From Clostridia bacterium (GTDB taxonomy: Bacteria > Bacillota > Clostridia > Oscillospirales > CAG-272): 41,602 bases of DNA. Of the stretch, positions 34,148 through 41,602 are shown in pieces. Within the stretch, counting starts at the first letter, position 1; each line of letters starts with the position of its first letter. The notes under the pieces are model-generated. The model worked only from the letters and a program-made list of their open reading frames with translations. It was not told the DNA's origin and searched no databases. The stretch spans positions 1-41,602 of the forward strand of contig JAFXJX010000027.1 in NCBI GenBank assembly GCA_017532025.1, given 5' to 3'. The translations under genes were made by a program, and so were the position numbers.

Positions 34148-34228
34148 TTGTAGGGCGGTGGCTTGCTGCCGCCGAAAACAAACGATATATGCAAAGAAAA
34201 CGGCGGGAGATAAACCCCCGCCCTACAA
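34148..34228. repeat. Inverted-terminal-repeat element (MITE-like), copy 2
   Basis: The ends TTGTAGGGCGG and CCGCCCTACAA are perfect 11-bp inverted repeats, with a second nested GC-rich pair (GCCGCCG / CGGCGGG) inside. It is about 81 bp and non-coding. It is related in its ends (GTAGGG) and size to the element at 375-453. Confidence 0.65.
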
Positions 34229-34230
34229 CA

Positions 34231-34267
34231 AAAGGACAGAGAACATGAAAATTCTCTGTCCTTTTTT
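34231..34267 (+). terminator. Terminator-like hairpin, dispersed repeat copy
   Basis: AAAGGACAGAGAA / TTCTCTGTCCTTT followed by a T run, the same arms as at 93-131 with a different loop. It is followed, as there, by a small CTTGC...GCAAG hairpin. It probably ends the membrane-protein transcript. Confidence 0.75.
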
Positions 34268-34527
34268 CACACGCCTTGCCCCGCAAGGTATAGTGTGTTA
34301 CACTTTTTAGATGCACTATCGGGCGGCAACATAGCCTTCCTCCGGGAGGAAGGTGGCACGCGAAGCGTGACGGAAGTAGCCCGCGCGACTTTGGATTTGT
34401 ACTGATTATATCGCAACGCGCTCTCCCTCACCCGACTTCGTCGGGAGCTCCCTCCCGGAGGGAGCCTTTGGTTTGTGAGCCCCGAAAGTCCGTCTGCTTT
34501 GCCTGACAAGCACTGCTTTTGTGGACA
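34268..34527. repeat. Mosaic of dispersed intergenic repeats, copy 2
   Basis: Contains GCCTTCCTC/GAGGAAGG (34334-34353) running into a 23-base unit (34351-34373) shared with 277-299, and the CTCACCCG...GGGAGCTC...GGAGCCTTTGGTT unit (34423-34472) shared with 315-365. No gene is supported. Confidence 0.55.
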
Positions 34528-34558
34528 CAAAAAGCGAAGCCCCGCGCAAGGCGGGGCT
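34528..34558 (-). terminator. Terminator of the AraC-type regulator gene
   Basis: AGCCCCGC and GCGGGGCT around a 5-base loop, followed on the minus strand by TCGCTTTTTG. It lies just after the stop codon. Confidence 0.8.
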
Positions 34559-34562
34559 AAAA

Positions 34563-35471
34563 TCACTTCTTTTCGATGGGAAGCCATATTTGGACATTTC
34601 GTTCGCTTTTCGGTCTCCAATGGTATACAGCTAATTCGGGACCCTGTGCCAATTGGAATCCCATTTCGGGCATCCATTCAGTTAAAATCTTAATTCTTAG
34701 GTTGAGAAGATCAAAATAGTCGCAAATAGGACTTCTTGTGTCGCTTGTTTCAAAAATCACGTATGTGGTTTTAGGAATTTCAATAGTTTCGAGACCTAAT
34801 GATTCCACAAAATCAACACCTGTTACATCGTGGTTAAATAGATTTTGACGTTCGTAATTATCGAGTTGATGACAGTAATAATAGTCATATCCATTATCGT
34901 CTATATTTGTGATTACACAATGAGCATCACCATCACCCGAAGCACCTTTCAAGAACCATTGCTTGCCTCTTGTGGAAATGAACAGTTCTTCCTCTTGCTT
35001 TTCACGGTCTTTTCCGTATGGGGTTCCTGTAAAGTGCGTTTTGAAGCCAGTCAAGATCATGGGAGATTTTTCTTCAATTCTGTAATTCATAGTGCTACCG
35101 CCTTCCAATGAAATTTTTATTGACAAGCGAGAGAAAGATTTGAGCTTGTTTCCGTCTGCGCGCGCTTGAGACGGAGTAATGCCGTGAAATTTCTGAAATG
35201 CTTTGGCAAAGCTATCGGGGCTATCGTAACCATATTTCAATGCAATGTCAATTACTTTTTCCTTACCATTTGCAAGTTCTGCGCCTGCTAATGATAGACG
35301 GCGTAGCCTAATATATTCTCCAAGCGTGTATCCGCAAAGAATACTAAATACTCTTTGAAAATGATAGCTTGAAGAAAAACTTTCGGCAGCCACCTTTTCG
35401 TAATTGATTTCCTCGGTCAAATTTGCCTCAATATAGTCGATTGCTTTTTGCATTCCGATAATCCAATCCAT
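34563..35471 (-). CDS. AraC-family regulator with GyrI-like effector-binding domain
   Basis: 302 residues. The N-terminal two helix-turn-helices occupy about 8-107 (AIDYIEANLTEEINYEKVAA and YHFQRVFSILCGYTLGEYIR, then IALKYGYDSPDSFAKAFQKF HGITP). From about 130 a GyrI-like beta-rich ligand-binding domain follows (IEEKSPMILTGFKTHFTG, TTYVIFETSD, MGFQLAQGPELAVYHW, VQIWLPIEKK). This domain order matches Rob/SoxS-like multidrug or bacterial-peptide-sensing regulators that activate efflux genes. No efflux gene adjoins. AGGAGGGATG precedes the ATG. It is monocistronic. Confidence 0.88.
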   Translation of the reverse strand: MDWIIGMQKAIDYIEANLTEEINYEKVAAESFSSSYHFQRVFSILCGYTLGEYIRLRRLSLAGAELANGKEKVIDIALKYGYDSPDSFAKAFQKFHGITPSQARADGNKLKSFSRLSIKISLEGGSTMNYRIEEKSPMILTGFKTHFTGTPYGKDREKQEEELFISTRGKQWFLKGASGDGDAHCVITNIDDNGYDYYYCHQLDNYERQNLFNHDVTGVDFVESLGLETIEIPKTTYVIFETSDTRSPICDYFDLLNLRIKILTEWMPEMGFQLAQGPELAVYHWRPKSERNVQIWLPIEKK

Positions 35472-35584
35472 TTTTCATCCCTCCTGTCTGCCTACATTTT
35501 ATCAGAAAGCGTTTTGAAAATCCCGACATTCTGTGCGAAGATATGTCGGATATATTATACCATAAAAACATTTATGATTCAAGA

Positions 35585-35645
35585 CAAAACAGCACGACTG
35601 TATTTCTACAATCGTGCTGTTTTCACCTGCTTTATCGCAGGTGCG
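35585..35645 (-). terminator. Terminator of the gpr-spoIIP operon, with second hairpin
   Basis: On the minus strand a short hairpin CACCTGC/GCAGGTG (35624-35645) is followed by the terminator AAACAGCACGA...TCGTGCTGTTT (35585-35622) with a T run. Confidence 0.75.
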
Positions 35646-35661
35646 CCAATTGGGGGATTTT

Positions 35662-36696
35662 TTATTTGACTGCCGATAAAATGAAAATCGCATAATACCG
35701 CGCGAAGAAGCGGGCGGAGGTTAAAGCTTCGGTGAGGGTGTTGCCGGTTGTGCCGACGTACAGCGAAAGGGAAGAGGGGGCATACTGCTGCCCGAGCCCT
35801 TCGGGGCGGAGCAGTATATTTCGCATCAGGTTTGGCTCGGCTTCGGTGATCATCGAGGAGAGCTGATAGGCAGCCGCTAAGTTTTTTTGCCAATCCGAGC
35901 CGCCATTTGCGCTATCTGTTCCGACGGCAAGCATGAGCTCTGCCGCAGGGGAATCGGCAATTTTGCCATCGGTACGCACGATTCTGCCGTCGGTGGTGTA
36001 GATGCCGTCGCGGTGCACGTCGAGAACAAAGCGGATCGAGGGGTAGGCGGTACGGTATTCGGCAATCAGCTCTTCTGCGTTACTTGCTTCCTCGGTGGCG
36101 TGAATCACGCCGATGCCGCTTGCACTCAACACCTCAGCAAGGGCTTCCCCCACGGCGAAGATGTTCTCGGTGCGGTCGGTACTTTCAAAATTGAAGGTGG
36201 CGCTGACGGCACTTGCACCGTTTGGCGCGTAGCATTCTGTGATGTGGGAATGAAGAATCAGAACAATGGGGGAGCTTTTTCCTGTATAAAACTCAAATTT
36301 ATGATTTAGCAGAGCGTTTTCATCCACGGTGTAGGAGGTATAGTTGTTGATTCCGGCTTTGTTTTGCGAAAGGCTTGCCGAAACCAAAGAAATCGATTCC
36401 TCTAAAACACCGGGCGGTGTCGTTGTTTCAGCGGTGGGAGGCACTTCGGCGGTGGTAACGGGTGGTTGATTTTCGGTGGTTTCTTCGGGTGTTTTCGGTG
36501 TTTCTGTCTGATAAGACATGAAGGCTTCTGCCATCAGACGCTTGGTGGCGTTGGCATCGAGTACAATGCCACGGATCATAAAGGTGATAGCGGCACTGAG
36601 AGCGAGAACGGCAACGGCGCAGATGATGATGCGAAAGACAAACTCGCGGTCGGTTTGATTGTGTGGTGTTTTGGGTGTTTGCGGTGTTTGTTCCAT
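35662..36696 (-). CDS. spoIIP: Stage II sporulation protein P
   Basis: Membrane-anchored amidase/endopeptidase of the SpoIID-SpoIIM-SpoIIP engulfment machine; it cuts septal peptidoglycan so that the mother cell can engulf the forespore. The 344 residues have one N-terminal transmembrane helix (about 21-45) and a Pro/Thr-rich linker (about 64-95). The catalytic domain holds zinc-ligand motifs ILHSHITECY (canonical HTHTTEAY) and VLDVHRDG (canonical DIHRDA), and the C-terminal region has SLYVGTTGNTLTEAL. AAGAGG precedes the ATG. Its 48-base gap from gpr is the conserved order of spore-formers. Confidence 0.93.
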   Translation of the reverse strand: MEQTPQTPKTPHNQTDREFVFRIIICAVAVLALSAAITFMIRGIVLDANATKRLMAEAFMSYQTETPKTPEETTENQPPVTTAEVPPTAETTTPPGVLEESISLVSASLSQNKAGINNYTSYTVDENALLNHKFEFYTGKSSPIVLILHSHITECYAPNGASAVSATFNFESTDRTENIFAVGEALAEVLSASGIGVIHATEEASNAEELIAEYRTAYPSIRFVLDVHRDGIYTTDGRIVRTDGKIADSPAAELMLAVGTDSANGGSDWQKNLAAAYQLSSMITEAEPNLMRNILLRPEGLGQQYAPSSLSLYVGTTGNTLTEALTSARFFARYYAIFILSAVK

Positions 36697-36744
36697 GATA
36701 ACCTCTTTTCTTTGATAAAACAGTATATTGTGTTTGCTTTTTGA

Positions 36745-37620
36745 TTATGTTATTTGTGCAACGCAGGTATTGATGGCTTCGGCGATGGTATCTGCCAAAA
36801 GGGAAGTGGCAAGGTCCGACTCGTTTAAGGTGACAAAAAAGCTTTTTCCGTTTTCAAGTACCTCTTGCAAAGATGTGCTGATTTCTTGAATTCCTGCTTG
36901 TTCCAGTGCATCACACACAAGTGTGGCAGAAGAGACCACAAGCGGTGTGCCAACGGCAATTACGGGAACACCGAGTGTTTCGCGGTTTAATGTGGCACGG
37001 TGGTTGCCGATGCCTGAGCCGGGCGTGATGCCGCTGTCTGAAAGCTGAATGCACTGACCGAGACGGGCGGTACTGCGCGCTGCAAGGGAGTCAATGACGA
37101 TGATGTGGCTTGCACTGCTTGCTAAAAGGGCTGCTTTGATCAGCTTTTGTGTTTCTATGCCTGTGTTACCGACAACACCGGGGGAAATGGCGTACAGGGG
37201 GCATGGGGGAAGATAAGGGCGAAGTGCTTCTTCATATTCAAAATGCCCTGTGACCTCGATCTTATCAGCGGCAAAGGGACCGACAGCATCGGCTGTGATG
37301 GTGCGGTTGCCAAGTCCGACAACGAGGATTCGTGAGGGTGACTCTCCTTTTTTCAGAAGGAAGGTAAGTGCTTCCGATAGGACTGTGCTGAGCGATGGGT
37401 CGTTTTTTTCGCCTTCTTTCCAAAAAGGAGAAAAGTCGAGTGTGATATAGTGCCCAATCGGGCGGTTTAAGTGCTTAGCGCCCTCGTCGTTCAAAATTTC
37501 AACGGTTGTTATGCGGATATCGTTTTTCGTTTTTTCCTGAACCGATACGCCGTGATGGGGACTTGAAACGTTACTGTCTTCTACAGCAAGGTCGGTCCTT
37601 CGGTAAAATGATGGTTTCAT
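36745..37620 (-). CDS. gpr: Germination protease GPR (spore protease, A25)
   Basis: Degrades small acid-soluble spore proteins at germination. The 291 residues begin with the pro-region cleavage context RRTDLAVE, typical of GPR, followed by VEILNDEGAKHLNRPIGHYI, LVVGLGNRTITADAVGP and ISPGVVGNTGIETQKLIKA, and VIDSLAARSTARLGQCIQLS with ITPGSGIGNHR. In Bacillus it is made in the forespore under sigma-G/sigma-F. I see no unambiguous such promoter in the upstream 100 bases (a GAATA box has no convincing partner). It heads the gpr-spoIIP operon. Confidence 0.95.
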   Translation of the reverse strand: MKPSFYRRTDLAVEDSNVSSPHHGVSVQEKTKNDIRITTVEILNDEGAKHLNRPIGHYITLDFSPFWKEGEKNDPSLSTVLSEALTFLLKKGESPSRILVVGLGNRTITADAVGPFAADKIEVTGHFEYEEALRPYLPPCPLYAISPGVVGNTGIETQKLIKAALLASSASHIIVIDSLAARSTARLGQCIQLSDSGITPGSGIGNHRATLNRETLGVPVIAVGTPLVVSSATLVCDALEQAGIQEISTSLQEVLENGKSFFVTLNESDLATSLLADTIAEAINTCVAQIT

Positions 37621-37826
37621 GTCAGACTCTTTTCCAAAGACAAGGAACTGTCTTTTTGGTATTTACTGTGATTTTTTCCGCATCCTTGGCAATTTATTCG
37701 TTTTCAATGAGATCACAATGTAAATTTTTCGTGAATTGTATATGTTCATAATCAACAATAAAAAAGTTTGAGTTTTGTGCAACAGCACGAAAAGGAAAAA
37801 ACTGCGCGATATCGGAAAAATATCTC
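37621..37826. other. Intergenic region between gpr and the solute-binding protein gene
   Basis: A/T-rich and without a supported gene. It holds a small hairpin AAAGACA/TGTCTTT (about 37635-37655) in front of gpr and scattered TATA-like strings on both strands, none with a convincing forespore promoter. Confidence 0.4.
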
Positions 37827-37855
37827 TTGCCAAAAGCTGTGTTTAGTGCTATAAT
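37827..37855 (+). promoter_or_regulatory. Sigma-A promoter of the solute-binding protein gene
   Basis: TTGCCA and perfect TATAAT are 17 bp apart. The leader of about 80 bases has a GGTTGGG/CCCAACC hairpin (about 37871-37894). Confidence 0.7.
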
Positions 37856-37942
37856 ACTATAAAATATAATGGTTGGGTGAAGCTATGCCCAACCAAAGAT
37901 AGGTCATCCCACCTAAAGCACAAAGTCAAGGAGGACTATGTT

Positions 37943-40060
37943 TTGAAGAACCTGAAAAAAGTTGTTGCGATTTTGCTTGTTATTATGGCATTGGCAGGCA
38001 CTCTCGTAATCTTCAACTCGTGCGGTAGCGAACCCAGCGAAGCCACAATTGAACTGTATATGCCCTATGTTGTCAGCTTAGACCCTGCTGTTGCCTATAC
38101 TGATGACGCAAGTGCAAAACTCATCTCTCTCCTCTACGAGGGTCTGACAAACATTTCTGCCGATGGCACACTCACAAAAGGTGTTGCATCGAGTTGGAAA
38201 AAGTACACCGACCGTGATGATAACAAGGTAATTGAATTTAAGCTGAAAAACACACAATGGAGCGACGGCACAACCGTAAGTTCCGAGAACTTCCTTGATG
38301 CATGGGAACGAATTCTCAATCCCGAATTCAACTGCCAAGCTGCACCGCTTCTGTTCCCCATCAAGAATGCACAGGCTGTTAAGAGAGGCGAGCTGACTGT
38401 ATCCGACCTTGGTATTAGTGCTGACAAGCAGGATACTCTTAAGATCACCCTTGAAGATTGGGCGGATTACGATACATTCCTGAGAAACTGCGCGTCGATT
38501 GCTCTCAGCCCTATCCGTAAGGATATCATCAACAAGATTTATGACAGAAAGCAACAGAAAGAAAACGATTGGTCGGCACTTGTTGCCATCATCGCCAACA
38601 ACGGTCCTTTCTTTGTAAAGAGTGTTTCCTTCGGTAACGCGTCTGACAATAAGGATACCGACCGTCCTTACATGATCTTTGAACGCAACGTAAACTATTT
38701 GCGCGACGTGGAAGATGGCGGCGACGATATTGATGAATACGTTCTTCCTTTCAGAATTCACGTTAACATGACCTACGGTAACGATGATTTCTGGCCTGAG
38801 GTAGAAAAGAATGTTGTTAGCTCCACGGGCAAAATCGATAACCTTGTAAAGACACAGAAGGCTAGCATGACTGCAGAAGAGTTGGAAGCGGCCGGCGGTG
38901 AAGCGGGACTCCGCGCTACCATTACTGCACAGATTCGCAAAGAAGAAGCTCTCAAGCTTTCCGACTCCTATCTCGACACCCTTCTCGCTAAGATCAACGT
39001 AAACAAGGATCTTTTCTATGATGAATACAACGAGGGTGACATTCTCTACAACAACGCGCTTCCTTTTGATGAAGAACCTTCCCAGGCTGTAACAACCAAA
39101 AACAGCATGATTACCGGATCGTTCCTCTTCAACATTGAAAATCCTCTCTTTGCCGACGCCAAGGTAAGACAGGCTCTTTCGATGGTGCTTGACAGAGAAA
39201 AGATCGCAAGCATGGTTAAGTACGCTGAGGCTGCAAACACGCTTGTGACCGACGGTGTGTTTGAAACCGGTGTTAAAACTTCCTTTAAGGATAAAGCAGA
39301 TTACGGTATTTCTACTACTGCTACTGCGCAAGATGTGGCTGATGCGAAGCAGCTTCTTGCACAGGCAGGTGTAACGGGCGGTTCGTTTACCATTTCGGTT
39401 CGCGCATGTGACGTGGATATTCTGATCGCTTCGTATGCACAGGATGTTTGGAACGAGCTTGGCTTTGATGTTAAAGTTATTGTTTACGGCTATGACGTTG
39501 TGACCTACACCGTCAGAAAGCTTCAGTCTGTTAAGGACAAGAACGGCAATATCACCAAAGAATGGATCGACGAGCCTATCTATGATACGCTTCTCCACGA
39601 TACATTCATGGATGTTTACAACAACGCAACATTTGATGTTATTTTCTTTGACATCCACATGCTGACAACCGATGCATTCCCGGTACTTGCACAGTTTGCA
39701 ACGCTTTACTCCGGTCGTGCTTACAACTTCTCCGATGCGGCAAGCTTTGATGTTGTTCTTCCTCATGTAACGGGTTACGTGAGCGATCAGTATGATGAGC
39801 TTTTGATCAAGGCTATGACAGAAACAGATAAGGCTAAGAGAGCTGAGCTTCTCCACGCGGCAGAAAAGATTCTTCTTGCCGATCTTCCTATGACCCCTGT
39901 TATCTACTATCAGAATGCTTACCTTAAGTCGAAGGATCTTACCGGAATCAAGGCAGACTATTTCGGTGTAACTCATTACGACAAGGCTGTTTACGAAAAC
40001 TACGTAGCACCTGTTGAAACTGAAGGTGAAGAAGTAGCTGATACCACAGCTGCTGAATAA
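37943..40060 (+). CDS. Extracellular solute-binding lipoprotein, family 5 (oligopeptide type)
   Basis: 705-residue lipoprotein that should bind peptides or other solutes at the cell surface for an ABC importer. The signal peptide KNLKKVVAILLVIMALAGTL ends near IFNSC with Cys at about 27 (a slightly unusual lipobox). SBP_bac_5 signatures: SLDPAVAYTDDASAKLISLL, FKLKNTQWSDGTTVSSENFL, VRQALSMVLDREKIASMVKY and KRAELLHAAEKILLADLPMT. It is ~150 residues longer than typical; about 290-370 is a charged helical insertion (ASMTAEELEAAGGEAGLRAT...). The start is TTG, 8 bases after AAGGAGG; the ATG at 37938 opens only two codons out of frame. No permease or ATPase gene is adjacent. Confidence 0.88.
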   Translation: MKNLKKVVAILLVIMALAGTLVIFNSCGSEPSEATIELYMPYVVSLDPAVAYTDDASAKLISLLYEGLTNISADGTLTKGVASSWKKYTDRDDNKVIEFKLKNTQWSDGTTVSSENFLDAWERILNPEFNCQAAPLLFPIKNAQAVKRGELTVSDLGISADKQDTLKITLEDWADYDTFLRNCASIALSPIRKDIINKIYDRKQQKENDWSALVAIIANNGPFFVKSVSFGNASDNKDTDRPYMIFERNVNYLRDVEDGGDDIDEYVLPFRIHVNMTYGNDDFWPEVEKNVVSSTGKIDNLVKTQKASMTAEELEAAGGEAGLRATITAQIRKEEALKLSDSYLDTLLAKINVNKDLFYDEYNEGDILYNNALPFDEEPSQAVTTKNSMITGSFLFNIENPLFADAKVRQALSMVLDREKIASMVKYAEAANTLVTDGVFETGVKTSFKDKADYGISTTATAQDVADAKQLLAQAGVTGGSFTISVRACDVDILIASYAQDVWNELGFDVKVIVYGYDVVTYTVRKLQSVKDKNGNITKEWIDEPIYDTLLHDTFMDVYNNATFDVIFFDIHMLTTDAFPVLAQFATLYSGRAYNFSDAASFDVVLPHVTGYVSDQYDELLIKAMTETDKAKRAELLHAAEKILLADLPMTPVIYYQNAYLKSKDLTGIKADYFGVTHYDKAVYENYVAPVETEGEEVADTTAAE

Positions 40061-40091
40061 TCTATCGCAAAAATCCCCATAGGGACATACC

Positions 40092-40135
40092 GACGGGCTT
40101 GTTGCTATATAACGCAACAAGCCCCGTCTGTTTCC
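40092..40135 (+). terminator. Terminator after the solute-binding protein gene
   Basis: GACGGG-CTTGTTGC pairs with GCAACAAG-CCCCGTC around an 8-base loop; the T run (CTGTTTCC) is weak. Confidence 0.6.
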
Positions 40136-40169
40136 ATGTGATATTATATGAAAAGGCAGAGAATTCAAA

Positions 40170-40715
40170 ATGCAGGCACAGTTAAGAGACAAGAATGATA
40201 TTAAGATTTTTATTCTTTATTTGTTGAATCAGATCAATCAACCAATGGAGTTTTCTGACATTAACGATATTGTTGTTCAGGACGGACTTGTTGGACCGAT
40301 TGAATTTGCGGAGTGTTTTGCTGAACTTCTTGATCTTGGCAACGTACTTGAAATTGTTGAGGCAGGGAAGGCGTACTATTTGATATCGGATCAAGGGATT
40401 CATGTGGCAGAGAATCTTGAGTCGGAGCTGTTGGGTTTTATCAAAAACAAAAGTCTTAAGAGTGCGCTTCGCTTGATCTCGTTCAAAAACGGTGGCAATC
40501 ATATTGAAACCTCATGCAAAGCAAGACCTGACGGCAGGTTTGATTTTTCTTGTCGTATTATGCAGAAGAACGATAAGATTCTTGAAGTCAATCTTGTTGT
40601 GGAAAATGAAAAGCAGCTTGAACTGATGCGCTATAATTTCAATGATCGTCCTGAAGTGATTTATCGTGGGGTGATGGCGCTTCTGACGGGAGAAATTGAT
40701 TTTCTTTTGAACTGA
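40170..40715 (+). CDS. DUF4364 family protein (winged-helix regulator)
   Basis: 181 residues. The N-terminal half resembles a winged helix (DIKIFILYLLNQINQPMEFS, then YYLISDQGIHVAENLE), and the C-terminal half is beta-rich with a DUF4364 ending (DRPEVIYRGVMALLTGEIDF). The family is nearly restricted to Clostridia and is thought to be regulatory; no target is known. ATG 40170 has only a weak ribosome-binding site (GGCAGAG). It follows the solute-binding protein gene after its terminator. Confidence 0.82.
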   Translation: MQAQLRDKNDIKIFILYLLNQINQPMEFSDINDIVVQDGLVGPIEFAECFAELLDLGNVLEIVEAGKAYYLISDQGIHVAENLESELLGFIKNKSLKSALRLISFKNGGNHIETSCKARPDGRFDFSCRIMQKNDKILEVNLVVENEKQLELMRYNFNDRPEVIYRGVMALLTGEIDFLLN

Positions 40716-40802
40716 TTGCATTGAAAAAATGTTGTTTTTCAGTTTTGTTACGAACTTTTTTAGAAAAATGTGTGATTTCGTTGAGTTTTTCTGAAAAATA
40801 TG

Positions 40803-40830
40803 TTGACAATTTGTGAAAATATGATATAAT
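40803..40830 (+). promoter_or_regulatory. Sigma-A promoter of the SigH-like gene
   Basis: Perfect TTGACA and perfect TATAAT with a 16-bp spacer. The ~65-base leader contains a hairpin with arms CATAGTT / AACTATG (about 40836-40862). Confidence 0.78.
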
Positions 40831-40903
40831 ATTTTCATAGTTGTTTTGTGAGAACAAACTATGTCATGACTTTTGTTGTCTGGGATCTTATCTGTGAGGA
40901 AGA

Positions 40904-41443
40904 ATGGATAAAGCACTTTATGAAAAACTTCTTGCTGTGAAAAACGGCGATGATCCTGCTTTTTCTTCACTTTGTGAGGATTATGGGGCTTTGATTGAAT
41001 CCATGACACAAAGTTTTGTTGAAAGTTGCCCGGATATGGACAAGGACGATCTTCGTCAGGAGGCACGAATGGCACTTTACCGTGCTGCCATGCGGTTTTC
41101 TCTTGATCAAGACAGCGTTACATTTGGCTTGTATGCCAAAATCTGTATTCGCAACAAATTGATATCGGTTAGGCGCAAATATACGACACAGAGCAAATTA
41201 AAAACAAAAAGAAATGCCGAAGCGGTTGCTGTTGTGGCAGACGTTACCCCATCTACGCCAAGACGCACCCTCTTTACAGAAGAAGCTATGCTGCTTCTTT
41301 CTCCGTTTGAACAAAAGGTGTTTACCCTTTATGCACAAAAATGCTCTTATTCCGAAATTGCACGTACTTTATCGCGGAGCGAAAAGTCGATCGATAATGC
41401 GATATATCGAATCAAAAGCAAACTGCGCAAGCACAAAGACTAA
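40904..41443 (+). CDS. Sigma-70 family sigma factor, SigH-like
   Basis: 179 residues with only regions 2 and 4. Region 2: GALIESMTQSFVESCPDMDK, DDLRQEARMALYRAAMRFSL, TFGLYAKICIRNKLISVRRK. Region 4: LSPFEQKVFTLYAQKCSYSE, then IARTLSRSEKSIDNAIYRIK with KSKLRKHKD. This layout, and the ICIRNKLI core of region 2.4, is that of the sigma-H (Spo0H/stress) group rather than the ECF group. Sigma-H drives entry into sporulation in Firmicutes, but this gene is divergent enough that a specialised role is also possible. GAGG stands just four bases before the ATG. Confidence 0.83.
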   Translation: MDKALYEKLLAVKNGDDPAFSSLCEDYGALIESMTQSFVESCPDMDKDDLRQEARMALYRAAMRFSLDQDSVTFGLYAKICIRNKLISVRRKYTTQSKLKTKRNAEAVAVVADVTPSTPRRTLFTEEAMLLLSPFEQKVFTLYAQKCSYSEIARTLSRSEKSIDNAIYRIKSKLRKHKD

Positions 41444-41471
41444 TTGTTTGGATTTGATTTCTATATAGATA

Positions 41472-41538
41472 TGCCCAATGTAGCTTAAAAAGAGCGTTGT
41501 ACTTATGCAAAGGTGGCGGTTTGAGTCCGTCCGGGGTA
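41472..41538 (+). other. tRNA-like sequence (degenerate tRNA or structured RNA)
   Basis: The 3' part has a convincing T-arm (GGCGG-TTTGAGT-CCGTC) followed by CGGGGTAA, and GCTT...GAGC could form a D-arm. An outer stem pairs TGCCC with GGGGTA (one G-U). However, the anticodon arm closes only as TTGTA-CTTA-TGCAA with a four-base loop, so no normal anticodon is presented. It is probably a tRNA relic or another folded RNA in the sigma-factor/zinc-ribbon intergenic region. Confidence 0.35.
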
Positions 41539-41572
41539 ATTTTTTTCATTTATTTAAAGCGAGGAGAAAAGC

Positions 41573-41602
41573 ATGTACCAGGACATCACATTGAAGTGCA
41601 AA
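41573..41602 (+). CDS. Start of a small zinc-ribbon-type protein (partial)
   Basis: GCGAGGAG stands 7 bases before ATG. The ten codons visible read MYQDITLKCK, which matches the beginning of short clostridial zinc-ribbon proteins that usually continue with a CxxC. The rest lies beyond the window. Confidence 0.6.
   Translation, partial: MYQDITLKCK

Noticed and set aside
38078..40192. Long minus-strand frame opposite the solute-binding protein gene
   Set aside because: Shadow; low-complexity Cys/Val/Arg-rich translation and no upstream signals.
41472..41538. Calling a functional tRNA here
   Set aside because: The anticodon arm cannot form a seven-base loop and the acceptor stem has mismatches, so it is listed only as a tRNA-like sequence.

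Overview
The window comes from an endospore-forming Gram-positive bacterium, most likely a class Clostridia anaerobe, perhaps a gut Oscillospiraceae-like lineage (the family level is inference). It carries sigma-K, the SpoIVB protease, a SPOCS/LysM spore-coat-type protein, SpoIIP and the GPR germination protease. It also has CdaR, DUF4364, a LysRS carrying a C-terminal tRNA-binding domain, and many close-to-consensus sigma-A promoters (TTGACA-N17-TATAAT type). Base composition looks moderate, and genes lie on both strands in short operons.

Layout. 1-650: tail of an unknown gene, its terminator and a mosaic of dispersed intergenic repeats. 0.65-7.7 kb: a sigma factor with a long C-terminal extension; a P2A-type ATPase behind a yybP-ykoY (Mn2+) riboswitch with its own attenuator; an AI-2E family membrane protein; divergent ispE. 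7.7-10.5 kb (minus): a P-loop ATPase of unknown role, a SpoU-type RNA methyltransferase and a Ppx/GppA phosphatase. 10.6-14.2 kb: sigK, a SPOCS-domain gene whose LysM tail is out of frame, and spoIVB. 14.2-17.1 kb: an accessory module (HEXXH lipoprotein plus XRE-TPR regulator) bracketed by the true 3' end of spoIVB and a degenerate second copy of that 3' end, with another coding remnant. 17.1-23.2 kb: housekeeping run rsmE, cdaR, S41 protease, greA, lysS. 23.2-24.7 kb (minus): three small accessory genes (membrane protein, lipoprotein, acidic cytosolic protein). 24.8-27.8 kb: metallophosphatase, a small XRE regulator divergent from a SLOG-type protein with a shared operator, and a NUDIX/radical-SAM pair. 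27.8-33.3 kb: a MarR-controlled catabolic-looking operon: old-yellow-enzyme-type flavoprotein, both subunits of aconitase X, and a ketopantoate-reductase-family enzyme. 33.4-35.5 kb: membrane protein, a second repeat mosaic, and an AraC/GyrI-like regulator. 35.6-37.6 kb (minus): gpr-spoIIP. 37.9-41.6 kb: large solute-binding lipoprotein, DUF4364 regulator, SigH-like sigma factor, a tRNA-like sequence and the start of a small zinc-ribbon gene.

Working together: sigK, spoIVB and an S41/PDZ protease lie within 10 kb. In Bacillus SpoIVB and CtpB are the signalling proteases that trigger pro-sigma-K processing, and the sigK frame here keeps a hydrophobic pro-sequence-like N-terminus. The best candidate for an undescribed system is the MarR/OYE/AcnX/PanE-like operon, which combines a hydro-lyase, an ene-reductase-type flavoenzyme and a 2-keto-acid reductase-type enzyme with no recognisable known pathway. 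Second in interest are the spoIVB-tail duplication around the metalloprotease module and the Mn2+ riboswitch, which reassigns the Ca2+-ATPase-like pump to manganese.
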